From CAZGRP01 sp964527995 (GTDB taxonomy: Bacteria > Zhuqueibacterota > Zhuqueibacteria > Oceanimicrobiales > CAZGRP01), in contig CAZGRP010000019.1 of NCBI GenBank assembly GCA_964527995.1, forward strand, positions 1-64,000: DNA of 64,000 nucleotides, read 5' to 3'. This document shows, one piece after another, positions 42,200 to 51,064 of this stretch; the first letter of the stretch is position 1; each line of letters opens with the position of its first letter. A program made the translations under genes and the position numbers. The notes under the pieces are model-generated. The model saw only the letters and a list, made by a program, of their open reading frames with translations, was not told the origin of the DNA and searched no databases.

Positions 42200-43042
42200 T
42201 CAGTAACGGTAGACCAGTCGGATGTTGGTAGCCAACAGCCCTTTGTCGCCGTCCGCCAGATCGAACTCGAAGATGAAGTCACGGCTCGGCAGCACAGACA
42301 GGTCAAACCCAGCCGGAAAGCTGGACTCGTGTGCGAAAGCGGTGCGGTACGGTGAATCCTCGCGGCGGGTGTCGGTGATCCACAACCCCGCGGCGATCTT
42401 GTTCAGGAACCTCATGAAGCCATATCGCCGATGTTCGTTGAAAGAGTAACATGTGCCCCGCACTCGCGACCCGATCTCGCCCCATGCAGGCCTGGATTCG
42501 CCGCGATTGGTTGCCAAAAGGTTGGGGATCAAATAGCCGGACATGAACATATCGGCCTCGCGCCGGAGATCCGACGACACATTGTTGAAGGCGACGATCT
42601 CGACCCGGCAGCCCTTGTTTTGGAGAGCCCTGACCACCTGCACGAAATCGCCATCGCCGGTGGCAAGCAGCACGCGATCTAGGTTCTCCGACTGCAACAA
42701 CGCGTCGACGGCCATATCCAGATCGGCGTTGGCCTTGCCGTAGCGAACACCGGCTTCGTCGGTGTACCACTTCACGGTTTTCTCAATGACCTTGAAACCG
42801 AAGTCACGCAGAATGGAATGAAAATCCAGCGTCCGCTCTTTGTACACTCTATCATCGACGGCCCGCTCTGCGTCGAAGGCCACGTAGGCGTTCAGGCGGA
42901 CTGGTTCGGCGAAATCCCTTGCAGCGAACTCGCGCAGGATATCGTACCGCATCCCGTAGCCGCCGTTGCGCGCCAGATTGGCCACATCGACGTAGACGCC
43001 GACCTTGGCGCCCGAGTTTTGAGGTAACATCCGCTCACTCAT
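42200..43042 (-). CDS. NYN-domain (LabA/DUF88-like) nuclease fused to a cold-shock-like domain
   Basis: 280 residues. The N-terminal NYN/PIN-like domain (about 12-165) shows VGVYVDVANLARN, ANADLDMAVDALL and LATGDGDFVQVVRAL, with the acidic residues expected to bind metal for RNA cleavage. The C-terminal part (about 190-280) starts RGTCYSFNEHRRYGFMRF and ends DFIFEFDLADGDKGLLATNI, a strongly cold-shock-domain-like pattern with a long insertion. Predicted RNA-binding endoribonuclease. Located directly upstream of the STAS gene, so possibly linked to the stress-signalling module. Confidence 0.8.
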   Translation of the reverse strand: MSERMLPQNSGAKVGVYVDVANLARNGGYGMRYDILREFAARDFAEPVRLNAYVAFDAERAVDDRVYKERTLDFHSILRDFGFKVIEKTVKWYTDEAGVRYGKANADLDMAVDALLQSENLDRVLLATGDGDFVQVVRALQNKGCRVEIVAFNNVSSDLRREADMFMSGYLIPNLLATNRGESRPAWGEIGSRVRGTCYSFNEHRRYGFMRFLNKIAAGLWITDTRREDSPYRTAFAHESSFPAGFDLSVLPSRDFIFEFDLADGDKGLLATNIRLVYRY

Positions 43043-43060
43043 GGTTTAAATGGTTCGTCG

Positions 43061-43417
43061 CTACTTTTCGTCTGAAAAACTTTGTAGGGCGGCCTCGACG
43101 CTGTCGAAGTGAGGCACGTACTTGGTGATACCCACCATGTCAAAAATCTTTTGGAAGTGGGGGGTCAGACCGCAAGCGCAAAGCTGCCGCCCCTCTTTCC
43201 GACTCTTGCTGAGCAGGCCGATCATCACGGCCAACCCAGCGCTGTTAATGTACTCAACCTTGCTGAAATTTAGCAAGATCTTTCTCAGGCCGGCGGAACT
43301 CAACTTCTCATAGGCGGCCTCCATCGCCTGTTCAGCAGAATTGGTCACGTCCCCCTCCAGGAGCATGATCCCGACCCCATCCTGTTCTCTTGTGGTCACC
43401 CGCATCGGTTCTTTCAT
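43061..43417 (-). CDS. STAS-domain anti-sigma-factor antagonist
   Basis: 118 residues, single SpoIIAA-like STAS domain. The phosphorylatable serine lies in VEYINSAGLAVMIG, the canonical site of partner switching. GAGGTG directly precedes the ATG. It follows the RsbW-like kinase by 9 bases. In the usual scheme the kinase phosphorylates the antagonist, and the SpoIIE-type phosphatase reverses it to free a sigma factor or other output. Confidence 0.9.
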   Translation of the reverse strand: MKEPMRVTTREQDGVGIMLLEGDVTNSAEQAMEAAYEKLSSAGLRKILLNFSKVEYINSAGLAVMIGLLSKSRKEGRQLCACGLTPHFQKIFDMVGITKYVPHFDSVEAALQSFSDEK

Positions 43418-43426
43418 ATCACCTCC

Positions 43427-43858
43427 TCAGCCTGTTCGCCGAAAAAGCAGCGTCGTCACCGTGCCACTGCCGCGGCGAGTGTCAATTTGAAGCTCGTCGG
43501 CGAGACGGCGGCTCAGGAACAGGCCCCAGCCGCGCGTCGACTCCCGGCCCGCCACCTGCTCTTCCAGACAAGGCTCGGTATCAGTAACCACGACGCCCTG
43601 CCCGCGGTCGGTGACGCGCACCTGCAGGCTGTCGGTCCCCAGAAGAATCTCCACATCCACGGGAAGCCGAGGCCGACAACGATTGCCGTGTTCGATCGCA
43701 TTGATGCAGACCTCGGCCACCGCAGTCTTGAGGTCATCGATACGCTCCTGCGGAAAGCCGAGCAAGCCGGCGGCCTCAGCCGCGGATACCATCGCCACCT
43801 TCTCATAGCCGAAGGCCGATGGCAGCCGTAGCTGGATTTTCACGACCCTAGCAGACAT
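43427..43858 (-). CDS. RsbW-like serine kinase/anti-sigma factor (HATPase_c)
   Basis: 143 residues of a GHKL ATPase: N box LKTAVAEVCINAIEHGN, G1 box VTDRGQGV, and G2 region GRESTRGWGLFLSRRLAD. Short length and lack of other domains match anti-sigma kinases. Its ATG follows the stop of the phosphatase gene with no intervening base, so translation is coupled. The sigma factor it might bind is not adjacent; the ECF factor at 18 kb has its own zinc anti-sigma. Confidence 0.9.
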   Translation of the reverse strand: MSARVVKIQLRLPSAFGYEKVAMVSAAEAAGLLGFPQERIDDLKTAVAEVCINAIEHGNRCRPRLPVDVEILLGTDSLQVRVTDRGQGVVVTDTEPCLEEQVAGRESTRGWGLFLSRRLADELQIDTRRGSGTVTTLLFRRTG

Positions 43859-45418
43859 TCATGCCTCTCCCCACCCTGCCGCCGCCTCTACAGTCGATGG
43901 CTGAACGCTGTGCAACACCACCATGGTGATATCGTCGGTGTACGCACCGTCCCCGCCGCCGAAATGGCTCCGGTAGAGTTGGACTTCGCTCATCAGTTCT
44001 TCCACCATACCCTCGGCCGCCCGGGCCCGGCACCGCTGCAAGGCTCGCTCGAAACGGTCAAACCCATAGAGCTCAGCGCTGCCGTTTCTCGCCTCCACGA
44101 CGCCGTCCGTGTACAGGACCAGCGTATCCCCCGGCGACAGTTCCAGGACATGGCTCACATACCTGGCCTCGGGCACCAGCCCGAGAGGAAACAGGTCGCC
44201 GTCCTCGGGACGCGGCAGAAACGTCACCGTATCGCCCCTCTTCAAGTAGGGTGCGGTCTGGCCGGCGTTGACGTAGGTCAGCCGGCGCCGGCGCGGATCG
44301 AGAACCCCATAGAAAACGGCAACAAACATGTTGCGCTGCGTGTCTTTGATAAGTCGCCTGTTGGCGGCGGCGAGCACTTCTGCGGGTTCCTCGTGTTCTT
44401 CTGCGGCAAAGCGCAGCGCCGTCATCGCCGCCGTCATCACCATCGCTCCTGTCAGCCCCTTGCCCGACACGTCGCCGAGAACAATCGCCAACCGCCCGCT
44501 ACCGAGCGAGATGAAGTCATAGAAATCGCCTCCCACCTCCGTAGCCGGAACCGACCTGGCGGCCAGTTCGAAGCCGGGCAAGCGCGGATGGGTGGTTGGC
44601 AGCAGACGCGCCTGCATTTCTCGTGCCAGATTGAATTCGTGCCAGATGCGGGCGTTGCGTCTCAGCGATCCCACCATCTCGTCGAAAGAACGCGCCAGCT
44701 TACCGATCTCGTCGCCGGAGCGGACGTTGAGCGACACGTCCCAGTCGCCTCTGGCCACTCTCTCGGTGCCGGCGATAAGAGTCTGAACGGGCCGGAACAT
44801 GCGGCGGATGGTCACATAGATGAAGACGATGGCCACCAATAGAACGATCAGGATCGCCTTGGTCGTGGAACTCAGGACCGTGCCGGCGCTGGCGTAGACG
44901 TCCTTTTCGTAGCCGGTGGCCAGGATGATCCAGTCGTACGGTTTGAAGTACTTGTAGTAGCCGATCTTCCACTCCCACTGCCGGCCGCGCGCGTCGGTGC
45001 GCTGGCGATAGCGCGTCACGCCCTCGTAACCATCGATGCGGCCAGCACGGTTGATGCGGTCGATGATGCGCTGGATATGCGGAAACTGCTCATTGTAGAG
45101 GTTGCTGCCCACCCGAGTCGGATGCACGACCAGGGTGCCCATCTCCGGCCCGAGCTTGTTGCTGATCACTGTCACATATCCATCCTTGGCGATGGGAATG
45201 CGGGCGATGGCGTCCTTCAACTCTGCATCCGGCTGACCGTGTTCGAAGGCATGCTGCGAGCACTTCAGGTAGGCCAGATCGGTTTTCGCCTTCAGAAGCT
45301 CGAGAGCCAGATCGGTGATTTCGTTCTTCGACTCGCGGAATGCCAGCCAGCCCACCACGGTGATGGTGACCAGCACTTCGAAGATGGCCAGCAAGATGAG
45401 CTTTAGCTTGAGGGACAT
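43859..45418 (-). CDS. Membrane SpoIIE/RsbU-type serine phosphatase with cache sensor and HAMP
   Basis: 519 residues: transmembrane helix (about 6-25), a periplasmic single-cache-like sensor domain (about 26-185, with a DGYVTVISNK core), a second helix (about 186-206), a HAMP domain (IRRMFRPVQTLIAGTERVARGD), and a PP2C-SpoIIE catalytic domain with GGDFYDF, GDVSGKGLTGAMVM and YTDDITMVVL metal-binding motifs. Senses an extracytoplasmic signal and dephosphorylates the STAS antagonist encoded two genes downstream. First gene of the three-gene partner-switching operon. Confidence 0.93.
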   Translation of the reverse strand: MSLKLKLILLAIFEVLVTITVVGWLAFRESKNEITDLALELLKAKTDLAYLKCSQHAFEHGQPDAELKDAIARIPIAKDGYVTVISNKLGPEMGTLVVHPTRVGSNLYNEQFPHIQRIIDRINRAGRIDGYEGVTRYRQRTDARGRQWEWKIGYYKYFKPYDWIILATGYEKDVYASAGTVLSSTTKAILIVLLVAIVFIYVTIRRMFRPVQTLIAGTERVARGDWDVSLNVRSGDEIGKLARSFDEMVGSLRRNARIWHEFNLAREMQARLLPTTHPRLPGFELAARSVPATEVGGDFYDFISLGSGRLAIVLGDVSGKGLTGAMVMTAAMTALRFAAEEHEEPAEVLAAANRRLIKDTQRNMFVAVFYGVLDPRRRRLTYVNAGQTAPYLKRGDTVTFLPRPEDGDLFPLGLVPEARYVSHVLELSPGDTLVLYTDGVVEARNGSAELYGFDRFERALQRCRARAAEGMVEELMSEVQLYRSHFGGGDGAYTDDITMVVLHSVQPSTVEAAAGWGEA

Positions 45419-45553
45419 GCGGTAAGCAAATCCAAGGATCTCGGAAACGACACTGCCGAAGCGAGAATGTTAACCAGGTATACTTTCAACGAAACCTGCA
45501 AGGTGGCCAGCCGCCAATCTGAAGGGCAAGGCCCTGGCACGATGACGCAGGGA

Positions 45554-47077
45554 CTAGCGCAGCCCGAGGCGCTCCATCTTCTTCTGCAACCCCAGGCGGC
45601 TCAGGCCGAGGGCTCTGGCAACACGGCTCTTGTTGCCGTCGTAGCGGTCGAGCGCTTCGATGATCATGCGGCGCTCCAGCCGGTCAACGGCCCGGCGCAG
45701 GTCTTCGCCGTCCGCGTGGGCTTCCGCCTGCGGGCTCGTCCCCGGGAAGCGTATCTTCGCCGACAAGTCCTTCGGGCCGATGGTGCTGCCGTCGGCCACC
45801 AGCGTCAGGGCGCGCTCGACCTCGTTTTCGAGTTCGCGCACATTCCCCGGCCAAGGGTATGCGCAGAGCAGCGAAATCGCCTCCTCAGAAAAGCCCGCCA
45901 CTCTCTTGCCGAGAACCGGTGCATACTTGTCGAGAAAGTGAGACGCCAGAAGCGGAATGTCGTCGGCACGCGCCCGCAGCGGCGGCAGCCGCAGCTCGAG
46001 GACTCCCAGACGGTAGTAGAGGTCCTCGCGGAAACGGCCCGCCTTCATTTCCTCGTCGAGGTTCTTGTTGGTGGCGGCGATCACCCGGACATTCACGGCG
46101 ATCTCCCGGTTCCCGCCGACGCGACGGATGCGGCGCTCCTGCAGGGCCCGGAGGATCTTTGCCTGAGCTGTCGGCGGCATATCACCGATCTCGTCGAAGA
46201 ACAGGGTGCCGCCCTCGGCCTGCTCGAAAAAGCCGATGTGCTTCTTCACCCCCGTGGCCACGCCTGCCTCGATTCCAAAAAGTTCGGACTCGATCAGGTT
46301 CTCGGGCAAGGCCGAAATGTTTACCGGCACGAAGGGGCCGTCGCTGCGCGGCCCGAGGTAGTGCAGGATCTTCGCCACCAACTCCTTGCCGGTCCCGGTC
46401 TCGCCGTAGATCAACACGTTCGCCGGGCTCTGTGCAAATCGCTCGATCTCGGCGAGCACCCGCTGCACCGCCTCGCTGCGGCCGACAAAGGTGTCGCCGA
46501 TGTACTGCTTCTTCACCTCCGCCCGCAAAGCGACATTTTCCCTGCGAAGCCGTTCCTGCGCCTCCTTCAGTTCGTCGTATAGGCGCAGATTCTCCAGGGC
46601 TGTGGCGGCAAAGGACATCGCCGCTTCGACAAGCTCCTGATCGCTGCTGTTGTACGGTTCACCGGAGAGCCGCGGGCCGAGGAAGAAGCCACCAGTGTGC
46701 GCCCCCTCGGAGCCGAATTCCACCCACAAGACACGCCCCAAGGCATCGCCGCGAAGATCCGCCAGTGCTTTCAGCAATCGCTGCTGCCGTTTCTCCGCCG
46801 TCAGGCTGGCAAAGCTCGGCGTCGCCACGACCGTCTGCAGACGCTTCAGCGATTCCGGCTCGAAACCGCGCGCAGTTGCAATCTGCCAGACGCTGTCCGC
46901 TTCCAGGGCGACCAGGCCCTGTGTCGCCCCAAAGGTGCCGCTGAGAATCGACAGCAGATGGCGAAAGACGTCTCCAGCCTCGCGGCACTGGCTCAGCGCC
47001 CGGGCCACCTCGTACAGCGTCCGAAGCTGGAAAACCTCGCGCTCCAGCCGCCACTGGGGTTCGTTTGATGAAGACAT
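45554..47077 (-). CDS. GAF-AAA+-Fis transcriptional regulator with altered GAFTGA loop
   Basis: 507 residues: GAF-like sensor (about 18-165), coiled coil (about 167-190), AAA+ domain with Walker A YGETGTGKE (about 225-233) and Walker B FFDEIGDM, and a Fis-type helix-turn-helix (NKSRVARALGLSRLGLQKKM). It resembles sigma54 enhancer-binding proteins, but the loop that touches sigma54, normally GAFTGA, reads GVATGV (SELFGIEAGVATGVKKHIG). It may therefore work with another sigma, or with sigma54 through a variant contact. It starts 3 bases after the GH172 gene, so these are co-transcribed. Confidence 0.88.
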   Translation of the reverse strand: MSSSNEPQWRLEREVFQLRTLYEVARALSQCREAGDVFRHLLSILSGTFGATQGLVALEADSVWQIATARGFEPESLKRLQTVVATPSFASLTAEKRQQRLLKALADLRGDALGRVLWVEFGSEGAHTGGFFLGPRLSGEPYNSSDQELVEAAMSFAATALENLRLYDELKEAQERLRRENVALRAEVKKQYIGDTFVGRSEAVQRVLAEIERFAQSPANVLIYGETGTGKELVAKILHYLGPRSDGPFVPVNISALPENLIESELFGIEAGVATGVKKHIGFFEQAEGGTLFFDEIGDMPPTAQAKILRALQERRIRRVGGNREIAVNVRVIAATNKNLDEEMKAGRFREDLYYRLGVLELRLPPLRARADDIPLLASHFLDKYAPVLGKRVAGFSEEAISLLCAYPWPGNVRELENEVERALTLVADGSTIGPKDLSAKIRFPGTSPQAEAHADGEDLRRAVDRLERRMIIEALDRYDGNKSRVARALGLSRLGLQKKMERLGLR

Positions 47078-47080
47078 TTT

Positions 47081-49159
47081 CTATTCCCGTTCTGCGCCGC
47101 GCTGCCGTCCGGCGGCCGGCTCCGATCTCTTGCCACCCTCCGCAGCAAACCGCAGCTTTCCGTCCAGGTTCGGGATGCGAGCATAGAACCCCCAACCCCC
47201 GACGCCCTGCTCGACCTTGATCAGCAACCGGTTCCAGCCGCTGTTCAGAAGCACGTCCACTCGGTCCTGGTCGGGCCGCGCAGGCCGCTTCACCAGGTGC
47301 TCGAGCACCCGCTGGCCGTTGACCCACACGCGCACGCCGTCGTCGCTGCCGACGAGGAGGGTGACCCGGCGGTCGTCTGGGGAGTAGACGTAGGACATCC
47401 CATAGGCCACAGCGTATTCGTTGGGCGACAGAAGGCCAGCAAAGTCGACATAGCCCGACTCCGACGCCCGCACTCGCTGCCATGCAGCCTGCCGGCCGGC
47501 CTTCGCCGGATACGTCGCACCCAGGTCGATCTCTTTTTCGGGCGGATATTCCACCGCCAGCCCCTGCGTGTCCTCAATCCCCCTTGGATTGTCGAACGGG
47601 CCGATGATGTACCAGTCGGAAATGAATTTGCGCACCGGCGTAATGACCAGACCGGCCAGCTCGAAGCTGCTGTCCTCGGCTGCGATGCTGAGCTGAGAGC
47701 TACCTGCGGTGAGGATCGCCTGTCCAAGAAGAATCGGCCCGGCCAGCTCCATTGTAGCGGCTGCAGCATCGACCGAGCCGAATTGGCGGCCGTCGAGCAC
47801 GAAGCGCGCCTTGCCGCCACCCGGACGGCGCAAGAGGAAGGCCGCCACACTGTACCTGTCCGTCACCGGCACCGTGAACTGCAGGTCCACCTGGGGCCGC
47901 CGAGGCGTAAGTCGAATAGCCGACAACTTCTGCCCGCCGGGCCGGTAGTAAAGCAGGCTGTCGATGGTGGCCCGGTCCCGCTGCCGCGGAGAGAGAAGGT
48001 CGGCGGCATCCCGGTAGCCCTCCGGAAGGGTGATCGCAAACGGCAACCTCTCTGCCACCGGCGGGATCTGCCCGAACGGTTTGTGCGGATCGAGTTGGTA
48101 CCAATAGGCGACGCTCGACCAATCATCGCCGCGATCGTTGGCGTGGCCATGCTCCAAGGTCACTCTGATGGAGCGCCGGAACGGAATCGGATCGGTGAGA
48201 TGGAAGCGGTAGACCGAGGCCTTGTCACCAGCGTCATACCCTTCCTCCTGCAACACTGTGCCGTAAAAAGGACCGTTGGCCGGGCGGATCCCCCAGGCAT
48301 CGCAGAAGTAATCCTCGCTGCCTGTGCCATGCAGGGAGGGCTTGCTCTCGCCATCGATATAGATCATGTCGTCCCCCTCTCCCCACCATCCCGGCTTGCG
48401 GTTGAGCACGCTCAGCGTGCAGCCGATGTAGTGACCACGCCCCTTGGCATCGAGGATCACGTAGTTGGGCGATCCCGGCTGGTTTGGCATTTTCTGGTTG
48501 TACTTGGCGTGGAAGTGCGGCATCGGAGTTGATGGCGCTTGATCGTAGAGACGATAGTCGATGTAGTAGTAAAAAGCGCCGATCGCCTGGCTTCCCTCGT
48601 TGGTCACTTCGATTCTTGCTGACTCATTGAACGGCATGGGAATAAAGGAGTTCCGGGCCCTTCCCTTGGACGTGACCGTGAACAGGAGGGACCACCAGTT
48701 GCGGTCGAGACCGTGGCCGACGCCGAAAAAATCGCCCAGCGGCACCTCGACGCATGGATCCGGGTTGCCGTCCCAGTACATCCGCAGAATGATCTTTTTC
48801 GAATAGAATGGTTCCGCCGCGATCGTGAACCAGAGATGGGTGATGACGCCGGCACCGCGGATATCGGCCAGGGTAACGGTCGCGCCGGCAGGGATATGCA
48901 GGCGGTCGTCGTTCCCTCCAGTGGTGTCGTAGCTGGAGACCCGGTGGGCCGTGTAGGATTTGAGATTGGGCAGCGATTCCAGCAGGCCCGCCGCAGTGGG
49001 GAGCTCATCGGCCGGACGGAAAGCAGCGGGCGCCCCAACTGCCTGCGACACCGGAGTGGTGGTCTGCTGGCGCGGTTGAGTCGAGAACAGAATCACAGCC
49101 GCCACAGAGACGGCGGCAACCAGAAAGACGGCTATCAGCACTCGGGTGGTGCTTCTCAT
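47081..49159 (-). CDS. DUF2961/GH172-family protein with C-terminal carbohydrate-binding-like region
   Basis: 692 residues from an ATG with GGGAGGG upstream. N-terminal signal-anchor (about 6-27), then the DUF2961 fold with YDTTGGNDDRL, ITHLWFTIAAEP, RMYWDGNPDPCVEVPLGDFFG and the hallmark LHGTGSEDYF...WG. That family is now GH172, acting on alpha-fructofuranosides or arabinofuranosides. After about residue 400 come beta-rich regions including a PA14-like stretch (LLVGSDDGVRVWVNGQRV). Probably periplasmic or surface glycan processing. Co-transcribed with the following AAA+ regulator. Confidence 0.82.
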   Translation of the reverse strand: MRSTTRVLIAVFLVAAVSVAAVILFSTQPRQQTTTPVSQAVGAPAAFRPADELPTAAGLLESLPNLKSYTAHRVSSYDTTGGNDDRLHIPAGATVTLADIRGAGVITHLWFTIAAEPFYSKKIILRMYWDGNPDPCVEVPLGDFFGVGHGLDRNWWSLLFTVTSKGRARNSFIPMPFNESARIEVTNEGSQAIGAFYYYIDYRLYDQAPSTPMPHFHAKYNQKMPNQPGSPNYVILDAKGRGHYIGCTLSVLNRKPGWWGEGDDMIYIDGESKPSLHGTGSEDYFCDAWGIRPANGPFYGTVLQEEGYDAGDKASVYRFHLTDPIPFRRSIRVTLEHGHANDRGDDWSSVAYWYQLDPHKPFGQIPPVAERLPFAITLPEGYRDAADLLSPRQRDRATIDSLLYYRPGGQKLSAIRLTPRRPQVDLQFTVPVTDRYSVAAFLLRRPGGGKARFVLDGRQFGSVDAAAATMELAGPILLGQAILTAGSSQLSIAAEDSSFELAGLVITPVRKFISDWYIIGPFDNPRGIEDTQGLAVEYPPEKEIDLGATYPAKAGRQAAWQRVRASESGYVDFAGLLSPNEYAVAYGMSYVYSPDDRRVTLLVGSDDGVRVWVNGQRVLEHLVKRPARPDQDRVDVLLNSGWNRLLIKVEQGVGGWGFYARIPNLDGKLRFAAEGGKRSEPAAGRQRGAERE

Positions 49160-49373
49160 CCGTGCGATCCCTCCCTCGCCATGGTCACTTTCGGAGAACT
49201 TCGCTGCGGGAATCACGCCCGGCGCCAGACCGCGGGCGCCAGCCAAGGTAACGTGAGCGACGAGCTCGAACGCCGCGGCGGCGTCCTCGGGCTACAAGAT
49301 AACGTCTGCAAGGGCGGGAAGCAAGATAAAAACCGGTTGGAGAGAGGGTTCAGGTCGGCGCCGTGTCACCAAA

Positions 49374-49402
49374 CTAAAAAGCCCCGGCCATCAGACCGGG
49401 GC
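49374..49402 (-). terminator. Intrinsic terminator of the cold-shock gene
   Basis: Minus strand: GCCCCGG pairs with CCGGGGC around an 8-base loop, followed by TTTTT. Begins 23 bases after the stop. Confidence 0.9.
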
Positions 49403-49424
49403 TTGAAATCGGCTGGTTCGTGGG

Positions 49425-49625
49425 TTAGATTCTGCGAACGCTGTTGGCCTGCAGGCCTTTCGGGCCTTGCTCAACTTCGAACTCGACGCGATCGCCTTCG
49501 TTCAGAGTCCTGAATCCTTCACCGACAATCGAGCTATAGTGCACGAAGACGTCATCGCCCGAATCGCGGCGGATGAATCCATACCCCTTGGCTTCGTTGA
49601 ACCACTTCACCGTTCCTTGTTCCAT
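49425..49625 (-). CDS. Cold-shock protein (CspA family)
   Basis: 66 residues, MEQGTVKWFNEAKGYGFIRR with RNP1 (KGYGFI) and RNP2 (VFVHYSSI), ending FEVEQGPKGLQANSVRRI. Small nucleic-acid-binding beta barrel that melts RNA structure. The ATG has AAAGGAG 7 bases upstream; longer in-frame starts would only translate the leader. Monocistronic with a strong terminator, as usual for csp genes. Confidence 0.96.
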   Translation of the reverse strand: MEQGTVKWFNEAKGYGFIRRDSGDDVFVHYSSIVGEGFRTLNEGDRVEFEVEQGPKGLQANSVRRI

Positions 49626-49899
49626 GAGAGTGCTCCTTTGGGCTCTGCCCAGCATAGGGTTTTTGGTAATGTAACACCAGCTTTTTGACGCTTGCCACAA
49701 ACCTCGCCGCGAGCCACTCTCTTTCAAGCGGAGCCATCTCGACGAAGCCATGTGTTTGCCGGGACCCTAGAGGTACTCCCATAGCGAAACACGGTCCGAA
49801 GCGCAAAAACGGTGTCCTGTTTATTGCGGCAGTAAGGTACGACATAAGTTCCGAAAATGCAAGGGATGCGAGAAGAATCTTTCAATTTTTCGCTGCCGC
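49626..49899 (-). other. Leader region of the cold-shock gene
   Basis: 274 bases without a gene. Long structured leaders are common for csp mRNAs. A weak TTGAAA-17-TTGCAT promoter-like pair lies at about 49842-49870 on the minus strand. Confidence 0.35.
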
Positions 49900-50181
49900 C
49901 TAAGGCAGACGGCGCACCGTGTAGTAGTGCGCCGCTGTGAACACCAGATAGGCTCCGAGGAGCATATAAAAGGTGTTCCGATACAGATACCCAAGTACGA
50001 TGACCAGAGCGCCAAGGGCAGTCAGAACGCCGGTGCTCAGCTTCCAGACGGCAGACACCTGGCGCCGCTCGGCGATCGGGTTGCGCACCAGCCGTACCAT
50101 CGATACCACCCAGCGGCCGACGGCAAAGGCCACCAGCAAGCCGAGAAGCACCATCAGCAGCGACGTCGTGGTCTTTCCCAT
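49900..50181 (-). CDS. Small two-to-three-helix membrane protein of unknown function
   Basis: 93 residues with hydrophobic segments at about 8-30, 49-67 and 70-85, separated by a basic loop (RLVRNPIAERRQ). I do not recognise the family. It lies 28 bases from a scaffold gap, with pspA on the other side, so it may belong to the envelope-stress island. Confidence 0.6.
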   Translation of the reverse strand: MGKTTTSLLMVLLGLLVAFAVGRWVVSMVRLVRNPIAERRQVSAVWKLSTGVLTALGALVIVLGYLYRNTFYMLLGAYLVFTAAHYYTVRRLP

Positions 50182-50209
50182 AGAAGTTCCTTCGCAATTC
50201 CCGCCAGCC

Positions 50210-50309
50210 NNNNNNNNNNNNNNNNNNNNNNNNNNNNNNNNNNNNNNNNNNNNNNNNNNNNNNNNNNNNNNNNNNNNNNNNNNNNNNNNNNNNNNNNNNN
50301 NNNNNNNNN
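50210..50309. other. Assembly gap of 100 N
   Basis: Placeholder gap between the small membrane protein and pspA. The bases on either side both read CCAGCC, so the true gap may be short or the contig ends may overlap. Confidence 0.99.
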
Positions 50310-50324
50310 CCAGCCGCAGCGCGG

Positions 50325-51035
50325 CTAACCCTCGATGCCCATCTTCTTCTTCAACTCAGCGAGAGAATCGGAGGCCTTTGCAGAGGCCGGTGACTCCAGC
50401 ACTCTATCGATCTCCTCATCAAGACCCAGGCTGGCTTCGGAAATCTCGCCGTAGGCTTCGGCCAGAGATTCTTCCTCTTCGACTTTGTTCTTCATCTTCT
50501 CCAACATCGCGATGGTGCCGCTGGAGTCCACCTTGGTGAGCTGCTGGTTGATCTTGCGCATCGAGGTGGCGGTGCGGGCGCGCGCCCTCAGCGTCACCAA
50601 CTCGTTCTCGTAGCGGGTGACCGTCTGCCTGAGCTTCTCGACCTTGGCCTGAAGCTGGTCCGCCATCTGCTGTTGCGCCTTCTGGTCGGCCATCAGGGAG
50701 CTGGCGCGCTGCAGCGCCTCCTCTTTCTTGGCCAGTGCCTCCGTAGCCAGGCGTTCGGCCTCGGCTTCGTCCAGCTCGCCGCTTTTCATCTTCTGCAGAA
50801 GAAGCATCGCCTTGCGCTCGTAGTCGCGCGCCAGCTTCTTCTGGTCTTCAGCATCCTTGCGCAGCCGAATCGCCGTGGCCTTGACCTGGGCGAGACTGGT
50901 CATCGCCCCCTGCAGGTCTTTCTTCAGATCACGGATCCCCTGCTCGGTCATCTTGATGGGATCTTCGAGCTTGTCGACGAGGGTGTGTGCCTCCGCCTGT
51001 CCAACCTTGAATACACGCTGAAAGATACTCGCCAT
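50325..51035 (-). CDS. pspA: PspA/IM30 (ESCRT-III-like) envelope-stress protein
   Basis: 236 residues, almost entirely coiled coil. It starts MASIFQRVFKVGQAEAHTLV with EDPIKMTEQGIRDLKKDL, the PspA/Vipp1 N-terminal pattern. A long heptad region follows (about 30-200), then a short C-terminal helix (SLAELKKKMG). Binds and stabilises stressed inner membrane. Shine-Dalgarno AGGAGG is clear. It heads the downstream direction of a large island (YbjN, J-domain, K+ channel, DUF350, DUF4178, LemA), gene types known to co-occur with PspA. Confidence 0.93.
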   Translation of the reverse strand: MASIFQRVFKVGQAEAHTLVDKLEDPIKMTEQGIRDLKKDLQGAMTSLAQVKATAIRLRKDAEDQKKLARDYERKAMLLLQKMKSGELDEAEAERLATEALAKKEEALQRASSLMADQKAQQQMADQLQAKVEKLRQTVTRYENELVTLRARARTATSMRKINQQLTKVDSSGTIAMLEKMKNKVEEEESLAEAYGEISEASLGLDEEIDRVLESPASAKASDSLAELKKKMGIEG

Positions 51036-51064
51036 GATTGCCTCCTATCCTGCTTGGATGGTTT

